Shown here: in pieces, positions 11,450 through 22,378 of the stretch
Layout: every line of letters begins with the position of its first letter
Numbering within the stretch: position 1 is the stretch's first letter
NCBI GenBank assembly: GCA_963930645.1
Contig: OZ005659.1
Coordinates: 163,839,534 to 163,903,533 of the forward strand
Direction: 5' to 3'
Source of the DNA: Salticus scenicus
Lineage: Eukaryota; Arthropoda; Arachnida; Araneae; Salticidae
Length of the DNA: 64,000 nucleotides
The notes under the pieces: generated by a model
The model's input: the letters and a program-made list of their open reading frames with translations, nothing else
Told to the model about the DNA's origin: nothing
The model's database searches: none
Position numbers and translations under genes: made by a program

Positions 11450-12076
11450 CAAGTGACGGCCCCCTAACAGGAATAAAAAGTGAAATATCACTGTAACTCA
11501 AAAAATAATGTTAGAAACGAGCTGTAAATTTGGAAACCCATGTTTTTGATGATGCCCGTTCTATTCGTGCAAAAATTAACATAGGTCATAATTCATAATT
11601 TTTTCAAATATGAATTTATTAATAATTTTCATAATTCAAAAAATGTTTTTTTAGCAAAAATTTGCATTGAATATGTTTGGGTCACTTCATTCTAACGAAT
11701 AAAAAAAAACATAATTTAAATATCATAATTATTTCGGAAGATATTATTTAATGTTTGTCACATTCATTTAACATCAGCATCCCCAAACTTTACAGCTTAT
11801 AACTCTATGAAAAATTGAGTGAAATATATAAACTATACCATTTTCCGTGATGATTTGATCCAAAGAATTCAAATAAATTATAAAAAATGGGGGGTACCAT
11901 TGAAAAAAATGAAGTTGATGTCAGTTTTAATATGTAGACGACCCCCTAAGTAAAATCTAACTATAACATTATAAACTAGACGTTATTACAAACTGATTGG
12001 TACCAGTCGCATGTTTCTACGATAATTTACGGCAAAATTAGGTGGGGTGGTGGCGTTTTTTTTTGGGGGGTTACTG
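11450..12076 (-). repeat. Repeat R1, longest copy in minus orientation
   Basis: Compared as reverse complement it aligns with 6560-7085 in its left part and with 7983-8300 in its right part. Its right end, GGGGTTACTG followed by TA (12077-12078), mirrors the 7983 end. The left end carries GTGACGGCCCCCTAACAGG. No coding capacity, so it is probably non-autonomous. Confidence 0.65.
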
Positions 12077-12229
12077 TACATCCAATAATTTAAAAGATAA
12101 GATTTAATATGCATTGTTATGTGTATACATGTACGTTATATAATATATATGTTATTTTAGTTCGTATATCATGTCACAGTTACAAAATAATGTGAAGGAA
12201 AATTTAAGTTTTATTGGTGATTCCTATAG

Positions 12230-12505
12230 CCACGATCACAGATTATAGATATATACAGATAAAGCAGTTGGCAATTTACATCCAGCGCCAAACCAGCCCC
12301 TGGGAGAATCCATTGTACTAAATCGCGGAATTTCATGCCTGTAACCATAGCAACGACGAGTTTGACTTGAGAAAGCCAAGTTGGCATTGGTTTTATGGTT
12401 ACCGCATTCTTCTCTTCTGGTCTGGTTTTGTTTATTCTGTAGTGAATGCAATGGCGCTGGTTTAATACTGTTTTTGTTCGTGTTCCTTGTTTGTACTTGT
12501 AATAA
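12230..12505 (+). promoter_or_regulatory. Probable promoter and 5' non-coding exon of the 12-21 kb gene
   Basis: This is a local island of more balanced composition with several CpG (for example AATCGCGG, CAACGACGAG, TACCGC) inside very AT-rich DNA. It ends at a consensus splice donor, AATAA|GTAAGT, at 12506-12511. The next recognisable exon, at 14018, begins one base before an ATG, which fits a non-coding first exon here. The transcription start cannot be placed from sequence alone. Confidence 0.45.
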
Positions 12506-14017
12506 GTAAGTTAATGTTAATTATTTAAATGGATTAGTATAAAATTTTTATTATGTCATTATTTTATTCAATCTAAAAGTAATTGCATGCTTAATCATCA
12601 TCTTTTAAATGATGTTTCTGTTCGATTTCCTTTCTGATTTTTCTGCCCCCCATAAATGTTTTAATACCTACTTAAAAGTTATTAATATATTGTTTGGTCT
12701 TAAAATTAATCATTAATTGGAAAAATTGTGGTTATTCGGGACTTGAATTTATTCTACAAAATCACAAAGAAGTTTAAGCGTATAGAATGTGCAATATTAC
12801 TTGAGTTTGATTAAAAAACAAAAATCTTGTTCTTGTCTTTTATTGCAAAAATAAATTGCATTTATATTTGGAACTCTGACCACAACGAGAGTATAAGTTA
12901 ATATTCTTATACTGGCTTTCATTAAATAATTTCTTTTTGAATTGTTCAGCTATAAATAATTAGCTTACTCTCTACGAATGTCAATGCCGGATAATTTGCA
13001 GTTTGATTGGATTGCTTCCATCTAATTAATTAAAAACTAACGAATATTTCAATCTCTGATTTTACATCAAATAAAAATTGAATTTTGTTTATACAATGGG
13101 TTTTCAATTACAGTAAAATTATAGTATTTTCGAAAGCGGACACATCAATTATGAAATCAATAACAGAATTTCCCCCCTAAATTCAGAATTACTGTTTTAC
13201 ACTATAACTAGCCAATTGTTAAAACTTATAACGCATAAATCAAATGTAATTCCATTGAAATTACTCTAAAGAGGAAACAACTAGAATGATGTGAAATGCT
13301 AAAAGTAACAGTATGAGATTAAAATACTTTTTTTTTTTTTTTTTTCTTAAGTTAAAAGGAATTAGTGCATAGGTTATTTTATTAATGTATATTTCTGTTT
13401 ATAATTTTTCATTCTATATTTAAGAGTATCCTAAAATTATTTTCTGTTTTCAAAGAAGCTTACTGACTAAAATCAAACTTGAAATTTTTGATGGGACATG
13501 TGACTTTTAGTATCTAAAAATGTTTTAAAATTTATTAAAGGGACTAAAACCAAAAATTAGGAAAATGTAATAAACTGTAGATATAAATTTGTTGCAAAAA
13601 ATTATTTCAGGATGCTCTTTGTATAGAATTTTAGGCTTTTGACAATTGTTGTCAAAAACTTGCCAACCCTGCATTGAATAAATAAATGTGTATAACTTGA
13701 GAAATTATGAATTAAAATAATTATAAAAAATTATAATCTTAGTATTGGAATACTTGTTTAAGATGCTAAAATAAATTTTTCTTAAGCAAATAAGTAAATA
13801 AATAAAAATAATATACATTTCTAAGTTTTGGAAGCGATTAGCTTTCTGTTATACTTTATTATCTTAATATTTAATAAGAACCTAATATTTTTCTTTATGT
13901 GCTAGTCGTTTAATAATTTTAAGAAAATAACTGATATTGACATGGTATAATTCTAGGGGGGGGGGGATGCAATTAAGAATACTGTACTATTTAAATGACT
14001 GTATTGTATTTTGTTAG
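12506..14017 (+). other. Probable intron 1
   Basis: Starts with GTAAGT and ends with TTGTATTTTGTTAG. The interior holds poly(T) and poly(G) runs and a short palindrome near 13638-13658. No other feature. Confidence 0.4.
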
Positions 14018-14128
14018 AATGAAGAATGAAGACAAGCCTTTATTATGCATTCTAGATCCTTATGTACGCCCAAAGAAGCAGAAGCAATTTTTTTTTTCTC
14101 CAAGTAAAGCATTGGAAATGAAAACCAG
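14018..14128 (+). CDS. Candidate start-codon exon of an unrecognised protein
   Basis: The exon lies between an acceptor (TTGTATTTTGTTAG|A) and a donor (ACCAG|GTAATT). The ATG at 14019 opens a frame of 36 complete codons that ends with two bases of a split codon. The peptide is hydrophilic with a basic centre (RPKKQKQ) and a Ser/Lys-rich tail (SPSKALEMKTR). A run of ten T in the exon makes a sequencing or slippage error possible. The split codon is completed by exon 17422-17458. I do not recognise the family. A nuclear or regulatory protein would fit the basic, low-complexity composition, but that is a guess. Expression data would settle whether this is real. Confidence 0.5.
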
Positions 14129-14293
14129 GTAATTTTTTTTATGTGATTTTCTACAATATTTGAAAATAAAAATATACTTTTTATTAAGTGTTTGAAGTTA
14201 GATACCTATCTAAAGTTGTCGATGAAGCCCCCCCCCCCCCCACCAAAAAAAAAAAAAAATTATGTAAATTTATAATATGTAAAATATTAGTAT

Positions 14294-14337
14294 TTAGTAG
14301 TTTAACTAATATATAAATTGATTAGTTAAACTACTAA
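14294..14337. repeat. Perfect 17-bp hairpin, 10-nt loop
   Basis: TTAGTAGTTTAACTAAT (14294-14310) is exactly complementary to ATTAGTTAAACTACTAA (14321-14337). It lies in the intron that follows the 14018 exon. Confidence 0.85.
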
Positions 14338-14739
14338 AATTTTTTAATTGTGTAACAGGGTTATTTAAGACCATAATTTATAATCAAATTTGAAAAGTTC
14401 ATTTCCTCTTTTCCTTTCAGTATGTAGAGTATAAAATGTTATTTTTTGTTAGGAGTAATTAATTAAAAAAGAAGTTTTCAAGGTAGAATAATTATGTCAC
14501 AAAGTGTGTAGGTAAATTTCAGACCAACGTTTGGTTCAGAATTTACCTATGTCTTTTTGGAGGCGTAAAATGTCTCTATTTTAGATTTGTAAAATGCAAG
14601 GGATCAGTTATAAATTTAAAAGAGCTTGAGGGTCTTAGTTTTTGTTTTTCAAAGTTACATGCTTTGTAGCATAAGTTTGATATTGTAGGGTTGTGCAAGT
14701 TTGATAATCTATGCAATATGCATAAAATAGTGGTTATAA

Positions 14740-14777
<38 letters not shown>

Positions 14778-15442
14778 CATGATATTTCATCCACCATCAC
14801 CAGTGTCTGGAAAGTACTTAGAATTTACAGAAATAGTGATAATAATAATAATTTGTAAACACAATAAAGTACAAGTTATATGTGGTACATTAAATATTTT
14901 TATTTTCCGAACGTATACTATGTAAGAAAATAATTTTATCATGAAAAAATTCAAGAGTGAGATTTTGGTGTATCTATACAGATTACGGGCTTCTGAATTC
15001 ATTTTGTTATTTTTACAATAGTGTATGTAGATATGTGTGTGAATGAACATGTTAGCCTCTATACACTTTGAATGTTGATAGCTGAAAGAGAATAGGCATG
15101 TTATAGGTCACTGTCACACAAACTATACAGATTTTGAATAAATGTAGCTTTTAGGTTTTTTTTTAATTTTTTTTTACTACTGAAGACATAAAGAAAAATT
15201 ACTTATTATGGCTGTGAACTCAAATTATTTAAAGTGTGATAGCATTTAAACGCCATATTCAGTTGGTCTAAAAGTTTCTTCAAAGTATATTAGTATATCA
15301 TACCTTACTGTCACACAAACTACATAGAGTTTGATGAGTTAAGGACATATAACTTTTTATTTTTTAGGATACAAAGTAGAATTTTTATACATTGAGGTAT
15401 ATGGTCTCCAATTATTTACACAAATAATAAATATAAAATTGT

Positions 15443-15640
15443 TTGCAGCACTCATGCCTACTTTACATGAAGAAGAGCTGTTTAGAAAAAATGTATTGTA
15501 ATTTAGTTTTAAATTACAATAAAATTGTTCTTTTACCCAAAACAACTGTTGTTAATTCTTGCATTTTATGGTTTTTATTCAAAGTTTTATACTTATTTCT
15601 TTTTAACGCCACTACTGTGGTGCTTTTTTAACACGCTTTT
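15443..15640 (+). mobile_element. Penelope-like element remnant (5' non-coding part)
   Basis: Collinear with 39496-39650, upstream of the PLE reverse transcriptase. Both start GCAGCACTCRTGCCTA and both share TTGCATTTTATGGT, TATTCAAAGTTTT, TACTTATT and AACGCCA, then TGTGGTGCTTT. The region equivalent to the hammerhead core at 39521 is mutated and split by an AT-rich insertion of about 50 bp. No coding part of the PLE follows. Confidence 0.75.
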
Positions 15641-15724
15641 ATTAGCTTCACCTGTATGTATGTTTGTAACCACTCTGGGAGCAAACAAAAAATCTATATT
15701 GTAAAAAAAGACTTCCCTATGTGA

Positions 15725-15800
15725 ACGCTGTGGCTGTGAGGTAAAGCTCCGGGCTACGAACCTAAAGGTCTAGCTTTCGAGCCCAGTCAGGGGAGATTTT
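15725..15800 (+). repeat. tRNA-like / SINE head fragment
   Basis: A GC-richer block with a possible A-box-like stretch (GTGGCTGTGAGGTAAAGC) and a B-box-like stretch (CTTTCGAGCCC) 45 bp later. Arms do not fold into a clean cloverleaf, so it is not called as a tRNA gene. A poly(T) run follows. A tRNA-derived SINE head is the best reading. Confidence 0.35.
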
Positions 15801-16083
15801 TTAAAAATGTTTTTTTTTTTTTTAATTCTAAATTATTTAATTAAAGATTTAAGTGTATGTAAATATTATGGTGTGTCACTCACATGATTTTCTCTTACCC
15901 TGCATTTTAATGCTAAGATAGATATTTTGTGCTTTTTAGTTCACATTTCTATAAAAGCGTGTTCTTTAATTTTTTTAAAACTATCATTTTATTTTTAATA
16001 ACATATGCACATATAATAATGAAATTTAGATTTATTATTCATATGCACAAAAAAAGTTTTCTGTAGAATACAGTATGAGATTT

Positions 16084-16118
16084 ACAGGGCCACTCAAAAA
16101 TATTCACACGCATTAACA
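16084..16118 (+). repeat. Possible mariner-type terminal repeat, one end
   Basis: ACAGGGCCACTCAAAAATAT followed by TCACAC matches, in reverse complement, ATATTTTTGTGTGGCCCTGT near 52967-52986. TACAGGG is a frequent end of Tc1/mariner elements. The partner end of this copy was not found. Confidence 0.45.
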
Positions 16119-16327
16119 GCTATAACTGGAAATTGCTAGAATTGCATTTTTGATTTTATTAAGCATTTTAAGTTTGCCTTTTATTCCTTCTTTTCTTAAA
16201 TTAAGTAAATTTAAGGTCAGCCCAGTGCTGGTATTTCATAATTTGTGAATCTTGTTTGAAAAAATTAATTTTTTAAAATATTTAATATTTTATTTTCAAT
16301 CAGTAAAATTCAAAATATAACTTACAA

Positions 16328-16617
16328 GGAAGCATTCAAAAGGTGTCATCTTCAAAAAATATTGAAAAAAAAAATATATGATTCTACTCTTCATAAAACA
16401 CCAGGAAGTGAAAAAATTATCGGCTGAAATGAATTACAGCAAAACCAATCGCCTAACAATATGAAATCGCCAAATATGCTTAATTTTTATAATTTTTTGT
16501 GGTCGCTGTAATTCATTGCAGCTGATAATTTTTTCGCTTTCTGGTGTTTTAGGAAGAGTAGAATCACATATATATTTTTTAATGTTTTTTAAAGACGACA
16601 CCTTTTGAATGTTTCCA
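16328..16617. mobile_element. Fold-back element with arms over 110 bp
   Basis: GGAAGCATTCAAAAGGTGTC at the left opposes GACACCTTTTGAATGTTTCC at the right. Complementarity continues through the ACACCAGGAAGTGAAAAAAT / TTTTTTCGCTTTCTGGTGT and GAATTACAGC / GCTGTAATTC blocks. The unpaired centre is about 60 bp. No target duplication or coding region could be identified. Confidence 0.85.
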
Positions 16618-17421
16618 TGTTAGTCAGAATTCGCAATATACTTGTAACATGTTTTATTTTTTAACTTATTACAGCACATGATACATTTTGTAATTTTCAG
16701 AAAGATAACTATGAACATTTTTAGTTTCAACCAAGTTTTTTTATACTTTTTTTTCCTTTCTTCCCCTCCCCCCCTTTTCTTATGTTATTATTTTAGGATT
16801 GTTTTTTTACGAGGCTTGCAAACAACCCTGCAATAAATCTCAGAATTTTTTAAATAGTATCAGAATGCCCCCAGCAACTATGGCTATCTTTCATCATCCC
16901 CCCCCCCCCTCCATATTCATCCTTTTAAAAGCAAAGCAGACTCAACGTTTTACTCTACTTTACATCATCACTACTATAATATGGGACTAGGAGCTAAAAG
17001 TGTTTATTTTAAAATGTTGTAAATATGAGAAATTGGGGGGGGGGGGGACACTGAAAACTTATGTATGGTTTTAAAAAAAAATCATGAAGTTTTTTTTTTT
17101 TTTTTTTTTTTTTTTTACTATTTCTTGTAGGAGGGAAAATTTGTCGTTGTGTAATTGTAACATAGTGTAACTATTATTTTTGTCTGTTAAAAAATGTTCC
17201 TGATTTTTATTTATATATATATATGTATGTATTTATTTTAATGTGCACGAAGGATGCTTGCATGAGTGGTAGTGAGTGCGGCACAAATGCTGTACAGATT
17301 TTCATAAGTGATATAGGTTGGGAAATTTTCTATTATGTTTTTCGAGAAATTTTTCAAAGCCAAAAAAGTCAATTTTTTTTTAGTACATTTTTTACATGAC
17401 ATATTTAAACTTTTCTTTCAG

Positions 17422-17458
17422 TACTCGTAGTACCAGTAACAGTAATGTCAGATATAGT
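17422..17458 (+). CDS. Candidate small exon (37 nt), same gene
   Basis: Preceded by a good acceptor (AACTTTTCTTTCAG) and followed by GTGAAA, a weak but possible donor. It starts in the phase left by exon 14018-14128 and reads S-TRSTSNSNVRYS, a Ser/Thr/Asn-rich continuation, ending in phase 0. If the donor is not used, the frame runs to a TGA at 17478 after VKNKSF. The phase match is the main support. Confidence 0.4.
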
Positions 17459-17699
17459 GTGAAAAATAAAAGTTTTTGATTTAAATACATCATTTAGAAA
17501 TTTATCAGATATATAATTTGAGTAACTTGCTCGAGAAGATGTTATTCATTATGATACATGAGATCTTTGGTTGCTAATCAGCATTTTGAATATCCTTCAA
17601 TAACTTTGTGTGAATATAATTATTAAACATTTTGCAACTGAAAAGAAGAATATATTGTTAAAATCCGTGTTTGATAATCATTTACTTTTACTGTTGCAG

Positions 17700-17957
17700 C
17701 ATCTCTCCAACTTAATCAGCAGTGTGGATGGTCAAGGTGTCTACAAAGGACATGTAATTATTTCACTTTGAGAAAGAGCAGAGCTAAAGAGCAGATTCCC
17801 AAAATTTGTTCTACCTTTTCTTATAAATGTTTCAGGAGTTTCCAAATATTTGCCGCCAAAAGAGAGTTCAGATTCTGGCTCATTAGCAACTACAGAAATA
17901 ATATCAAATCATAAAGCTAACTTATTAATTTCTAAGCCTGTAAAACCAATTCCCTAA
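17700..17957 (+). CDS. Candidate exon with an in-frame TGA
   Basis: An acceptor (TTTTACTGTTGCAG) precedes it. In the phase left by the previous exon it reads 23 codons (starting HLSNLISSVDGQ, with KGHVIISL at the end), a TGA at 17769-17771, and then 61 further codons in the same frame (starting ERAELKSRFPKFVLPF, containing YLPPKESSDSG) up to TAA at 17955. The amino-acid composition looks protein-like on both sides of the TGA. A CGA-to-TGA change would explain it; other readings are a true stop with 3' UTR behind it, or a donor before the TGA such as CAT|GTAATT at 17754. If the gene continues to 18464, a donor such as CCT|GTAAAA at about 17938 would be needed. Family not recognised. Confidence 0.4.
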
Positions 17958-18463
17958 ACTCGCAACAATAATGAATTAAAAATAATAAATTTATATCTAA
18001 AAGTAATGAAGTGGTATATTTTTTGGATTGTACAGTTTTTTTTTTTTTTTTAATAATATTTGAAAAATAGAATTACTGTGTCAAATGAATTATATTTATT
18101 AAGTATGGTTATTTATATGATTCTTGTCTTATGAATTGAAAAATTAACTTTATGTGTATGTAGTTCAAAGTATTAAAAAATGTAAACCTGTATTTAACAA
18201 ATTTTCCATACAATGAACTTCTTTTCTGTATTTAAAGACTGTTAAATAGAAGTCTGCTTTTTGATCGTGATGTACAATTGTAATAAACGGAGCGGCGTAC
18301 CGCAACCCAAATGTATGCTTTAGTTATTCTTATTTATGTTTATATAAGTTTTAGAGATTGATTTTTTTTTTTTGCTTGATAAAGGAGAATCATTGAAAGT
18401 TATAAAACATATACAGGTAAATATTTTAATATAAACATTTGTTTATATGAAAACTGTTTTCAG

Positions 18464-18510
18464 GTTCAAGTGCAAGTTTCAGAAGTCGTGGTAAATGAAA
18501 TTAAAAGCAG
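18464..18510 (+). CDS. Candidate micro-exon (47 nt), same gene
   Basis: An acceptor (AAACTGTTTTCAG) and a donor (AAGCAG|GTTTGT) bound a 47-nt frame VQVQVSEVVVNEIKS plus two bases. The two leftover bases are completed to Arg by the exon at 20653. No stop interrupts it. Small size makes chance a real possibility, so support rests on the two splice sites and the phase match. Confidence 0.4.
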
Positions 18511-19260
18511 GTTTGTAAATCCTTGCTAAATTTTATAATTAAATAAATTTATGCTAATAAATTTCAAGATATTTTTTCATCCTTGATATTGAAAGTAATA
18601 GTATTTTTGTTTTTTAAAGTAGCTGCATTTTAAAGCACAAAGTTGGCAAAAATTCTCTTTTCTTTTTTATAAAATCAACTGACAGTATTTCCTGTTTATT
18701 TTTAAAATAAGATTTGAAAAACCTAAACATGGTAAACAAATGTTAATTCTGAGAAAGTTTTTAAAATATAATCATTTATGTTATATCAAATACTATTCTA
18801 TTTGTACATATTTTGGATACAGTTAAATTTTAAGAAATGTTAACCAAATGTTTATTTATTTTTCTTTATTAGTTCAGTAGTGACGTTAAAATTCTATCCT
18901 CAGTTTTTTGGTATTATTTCTCTATATATATAGATATCTTTTTTTTTTTTTTTTTTCTTCTTATTTAGCACTGAAGAATTCTTTGATTTTTCTGTTTTTC
19001 CATGCTCATGTTCTACATTTTCTTCAGTATTTCACAACTGATTTGCAAAAACAAAACAATTTTTTTTAATTGCATTACTATATAAATAATTCCTTAAATA
19101 GATAAACTGAATAGCATTTATCCCCATTGCAAAATTTTCCTTTACAATACAAAGAGTCAAAAATTTTATAGCAATTTGCAGGATGTGAAATCTCAAAATT
19201 ATTTTAGATGGCCAGTGCAGATTCTTTCATCTCGGAAAAGTATAACATGAGTATTAAAGA

Positions 19261-19300
19261 AAGTCAATTTTGTGCTTTACAGATTGCACAAAATTGACTT
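19261..19300. repeat. Perfect 15-bp hairpin, 10-nt loop
   Basis: AAGTCAATTTTGTGC pairs exactly with GCACAAAATTGACTT. Just downstream, CGAAATTTTGTGCAACTGAC repeats part of the stem, so it may belong to a decayed repeat. Confidence 0.8.
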
Positions 19301-19809
19301 TGTGCAGTCACACGAAATTTTGTGCAACTGACATGAAATTTTCTTTACCTCCCAAGGAAATGTTTTTCAGATTTTTTTAAAATTATTACAAGTGAAGAAA
19401 ATTGATTATGTTGTTTCAAATTATTACAGATATATGATTGAAACACTCGTGTTAAAAGTATTGATCAGTTCTTTTGGAAAAAAATATTGAAAATTACATT
19501 CCTTGGAGAAAGCAATATTTCTACATATACATTTTATAATGTTTGAATACTACTATTAATTAAAATATTTTTAATTTTATGCTTATTTAAAAATACTCCC
19601 CATTGTATTCATTTCTATGAAATTTTGACTTATGCTGTCATATGAACCAATTATTATGAAAAGACAAGATGATAGCACAATCTGTTGAGCAATATGCATC
19701 AAAAGTTGATAGACAAAAAATTATGTCAAGTTGCATCTAAATGTAAAATTTCAAGCATATGTTATTGATCTCAGGGTGCATCGAATTTTTGTCACACACA
19801 TACAAAGCC

Positions 19810-19975
19810 ATAGCCAAGGAGGGGAGTTAAAATACAACCCCCTTCTTGAAATTTTGCAGATTTGTCAAAAATTTTAGAGTTCTACATTAGCATTTTTAGC
19901 ATTCAACATTATGTACTAGAACTTGAACATCAAAAATTTTTTTTCTGGCTACGCCCTTGTACTGACGTTAGGACA
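19810..19975. mobile_element. Possible hAT-like MITE fragment
   Basis: The right part ends with CTGGCTACGCCCTTGTACT; the left carries CCATAGCCAAGGAGGGG. The GGCGTAGCCAG form is a known hAT-type end. Arms are only partly complementary and no target duplication was found. Confidence 0.4.
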
Positions 19976-20652
19976 AAAAAGCCAGAAGTCTGTTACTCTT
20001 AAAATGTATAAAATCATCAAAAATTGGCAGTCTGAAAATTTTCAAACCAAATGTTTTCTTCTTATCAAATCAGATGTCAGTGACAATCTCACTTTTTTTT
20101 TACTAGGCATTAGGGGTATGGAAAAAATTACTACTTTTTTCCTTTCTTTTAATAGGTGCCTCACAGTTCTAAAAATTTCAATTTTTCCATTTTCTCATTT
20201 GTATCCTAAATAAGCAAGAATAATACTACTCCAATAACAGAATCATCCTTATTTGCTTATGACTCTAATTGGAGAACTAACAGTACATATAAATTTCAAT
20301 GTAACTATCATGTTTAATAAAATTTCTCATAAATTATTGAATAAAATGACGTTCAAAGTTTTAATGTGTTTTGAAAAATTTTAAATTGCTCCCTGCTAAT
20401 TTTATTTTTTCTCCCTCAATTTTACATTATTATTGTTTAACAATTTATTCTTGACCTACTTGGATATTTTTTGTGGATCCATTGGTAAGTTAATTGATTA
20501 AATATATTTAATATTTAAAAGCTGGAACTGAATGCAAATTTTAAGCATTTAAACAATTTTTTATTTACCATCATGCTATAGGTATGGAGAGCGTAAAGAA
20601 TCATGAAAATTTTTTACCTCTTTTTTTTTTATATTATTTTTACACTTTTCAG

Positions 20653-20830
20653 GTATGGGGATACCAAAAATAATAAAATTTATATGTTGTCATGTCAGTC
20701 TGAAGGGTGTCAGTTTGTTAGTTTGTCTAACTATCTTAAGAATAAAAGATCGCAGGTAGGTGGGGCCAGTTTTAAAATATTATCTATAACATTGGCTAGA
20801 ACACTATTGATTTTCAACATTCTAATTTAA
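20653..20830 (+). CDS. Candidate last exon or internal exon, same gene
   Basis: After the acceptor TTTTTACACTTTTCAG the phase left by exon 18464-18510 gives R-YGDTKNNKIYMLSCQSE, then GCQFVSLSNYLKNKRSQ. Two Cys lie five residues apart in a plausible globular peptide. At 20755 there is a good donor (TCGCAG|GTAGGT). If that donor is used the exon is 20653-20755 and ends in phase 0; if not, the frame runs on through VGGASFKILS to a TAA at 20828-20830. I could not find a convincing following exon. It does not match a family I know. Confidence 0.45.
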
Positions 20831-20864
20831 AAACTTCATAAGTTATTCAAAATTTACGATTTTC

Positions 20865-21070
20865 TTAACATGGGAGGTAGGGCAAAATTTTGTTTAAACA
20901 TACATTAAAAGGGATATTTTTACAGTAAAGGTGCAAGACCAGCTTAAAAGTATGTTACAATGCTCGCATGAACATAATTAACCATGGAAACTGCATACAT
21001 TACTCGAAATTAACCATTTTTTTAACATGGCAGAATCGCACAAAATTTCGCATAAACATCCATTGCAGTT
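20865..21070. repeat. Degenerate direct repeat pair
   Basis: TTCTTAACATGGGAGGTAGG with GCAAAATTTTGTTTAAACAT after it (about 20860) resembles TTTTTAACATGGCAGAATCG with CACAAAATTTCGCATAAACA after it (about 21019). Function unknown. Confidence 0.5.
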
Positions 21071-21719
21071 TAAGCCATAAGATCAATAAAGTACGATAAT
21101 TAAGTTCAGTCTACTTTTAAAATAATCTAAAAAAGGTTTTCTTAAATAATTCAAAACTGTTACTAATTTGTCTTCAAACTTGCTAATCCCGATCAAATTT
21201 TTCAAGTGGAATTACGAACTTCAAAATGCCAAATTTGAATTTCCTGTGGTTATTTAAGTTATGCTTATAACAGATATACATACAGATCAGCCACTTAAAA
21301 TTGGACTTTCGTATTCAGTGAACCTCAAAATGTGATGTTATACAAAAAACCAGTGTTGAAAATAGAATTTGAAAATATATTTTCTTTACAGTATGACTGT
21401 TAAAATTTAATTTTTTTTCCTGAGCAGTGTTTGTTGATATAGTAAAATGTAACAAAGCACTTACACCTGCTACATTCAAGTTTTGCTTAATTTTGGTTAA
21501 CCTTGTATGTTGTCTGTAAATTGTATGCATATCACATTGTGCACTTAAATTTAGTTGTATTTAAAGAACACCGAACACAAAATGAAATAAGACTGCCAGC
21601 AATTTCCAAGTATATATTCCCAATATATTCAAATACTTTGGATAGCCCTGTAAACAAATGATAAATGATTTCTTTTCTATATTCTACACAAAACGTGCTT
21701 TTATGCATTGAAAAAAAAA

Positions 21720-22055
21720 AATATGTTCATTCCATTTTGTTTAGGGCAACCTATATATGTTACACTTTACTTAATGAACTTTTCCCCGTAGACGTAATGT
21801 ATTTGAATTCTTTTGGATATCCCTGTACATAAACCATCTGCTTCATCTCAACGAAAAGTTTAATGTAGCATCACTACATTGTACAGATTTAGAATACCGA
21901 GTTTGGACTTCCTTCTACAATTTGTTGTTGAGAAAAAACAGAGACCAACTGATAAAAACATGTTTTCCAGATTCAGGAAACCTGAAAATGTGTAAATGAA
22001 ACAAAAACTCAATTTCAAAAATTTGACTCAAAAACAATACTATTTCTAATATGGA
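21720..22055 (+). repeat. Dispersed repeat, copy 2 (partner at 2130-2490)
   Basis: Collinear with 2130-2490 over about 330 bp. A shorter third match of the TTTGAATACTTTTG / CCCTGTA block lies just upstream at about 21630-21655, and a GTATTCAGTGAACCTCAAAA block at about 21311, which suggests an older tandem arrangement here. Confidence 0.7.
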
Positions 22056-22378
22056 TTTAAAAAAAAAAATAAAAAAGATGGTAGTGTAACATTTATTCAT
22101 TAATAAAAATTTTTTTTTTTCATTTATTATTATTATTATTTTTTTTTTTTTTAGAATGCAAAAATTTATTTTTATTAAATACTACCTAATACAAATTTAA
22201 TATATTCTTTTAAAGCTCATTTATCTTCATAACAGTATTGAAAAATACATTAAAATTGGTTTACCGATATAAACTTATTCAAAACATGTAAAAAATAAAT
22301 AAATAAATAAGATTTTATACATATTTAATTAATTTTTCACATGAAATATGTATAACGAAAATATTAGCACGCGTATAT

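Larger units (their letters stand above)
14129..17421 (+). other. Probable intron 2 carrying old mobile-element debris
   Basis: Bounded by GTAATT and CTTTTCTTTCAG. It contains a hairpin (14294), a T run (14743-14774), a pair of similar blocks at 15111 and 15309 (CTGTCACACAAACTA), a Penelope remnant (15443-15640), a tRNA-like fragment (15725-15800) and a fold-back element (16328-16617). None of the small frames inside looks real. Confidence 0.4.
18511..20652 (+). other. Probable intron
   Basis: GTTTGT to TTTTTACACTTTTCAG. It contains a perfect hairpin (19261-19300) and a possible hAT-like fragment (19810-19975). The 96-codon frame at 19923-20213 has no family signature. Confidence 0.35.

Noticed and set aside
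15725..15800. Functional tRNA gene
   Set aside because: A/B-box-like words exist but D, anticodon and T arms do not pair; kept only as a SINE-like fragment.
17769..17771. Selenocysteine codon
   Set aside because: No SECIS-like structure was seen downstream by eye and nothing else suggests a selenoprotein; nonsense change or splicing is simpler.
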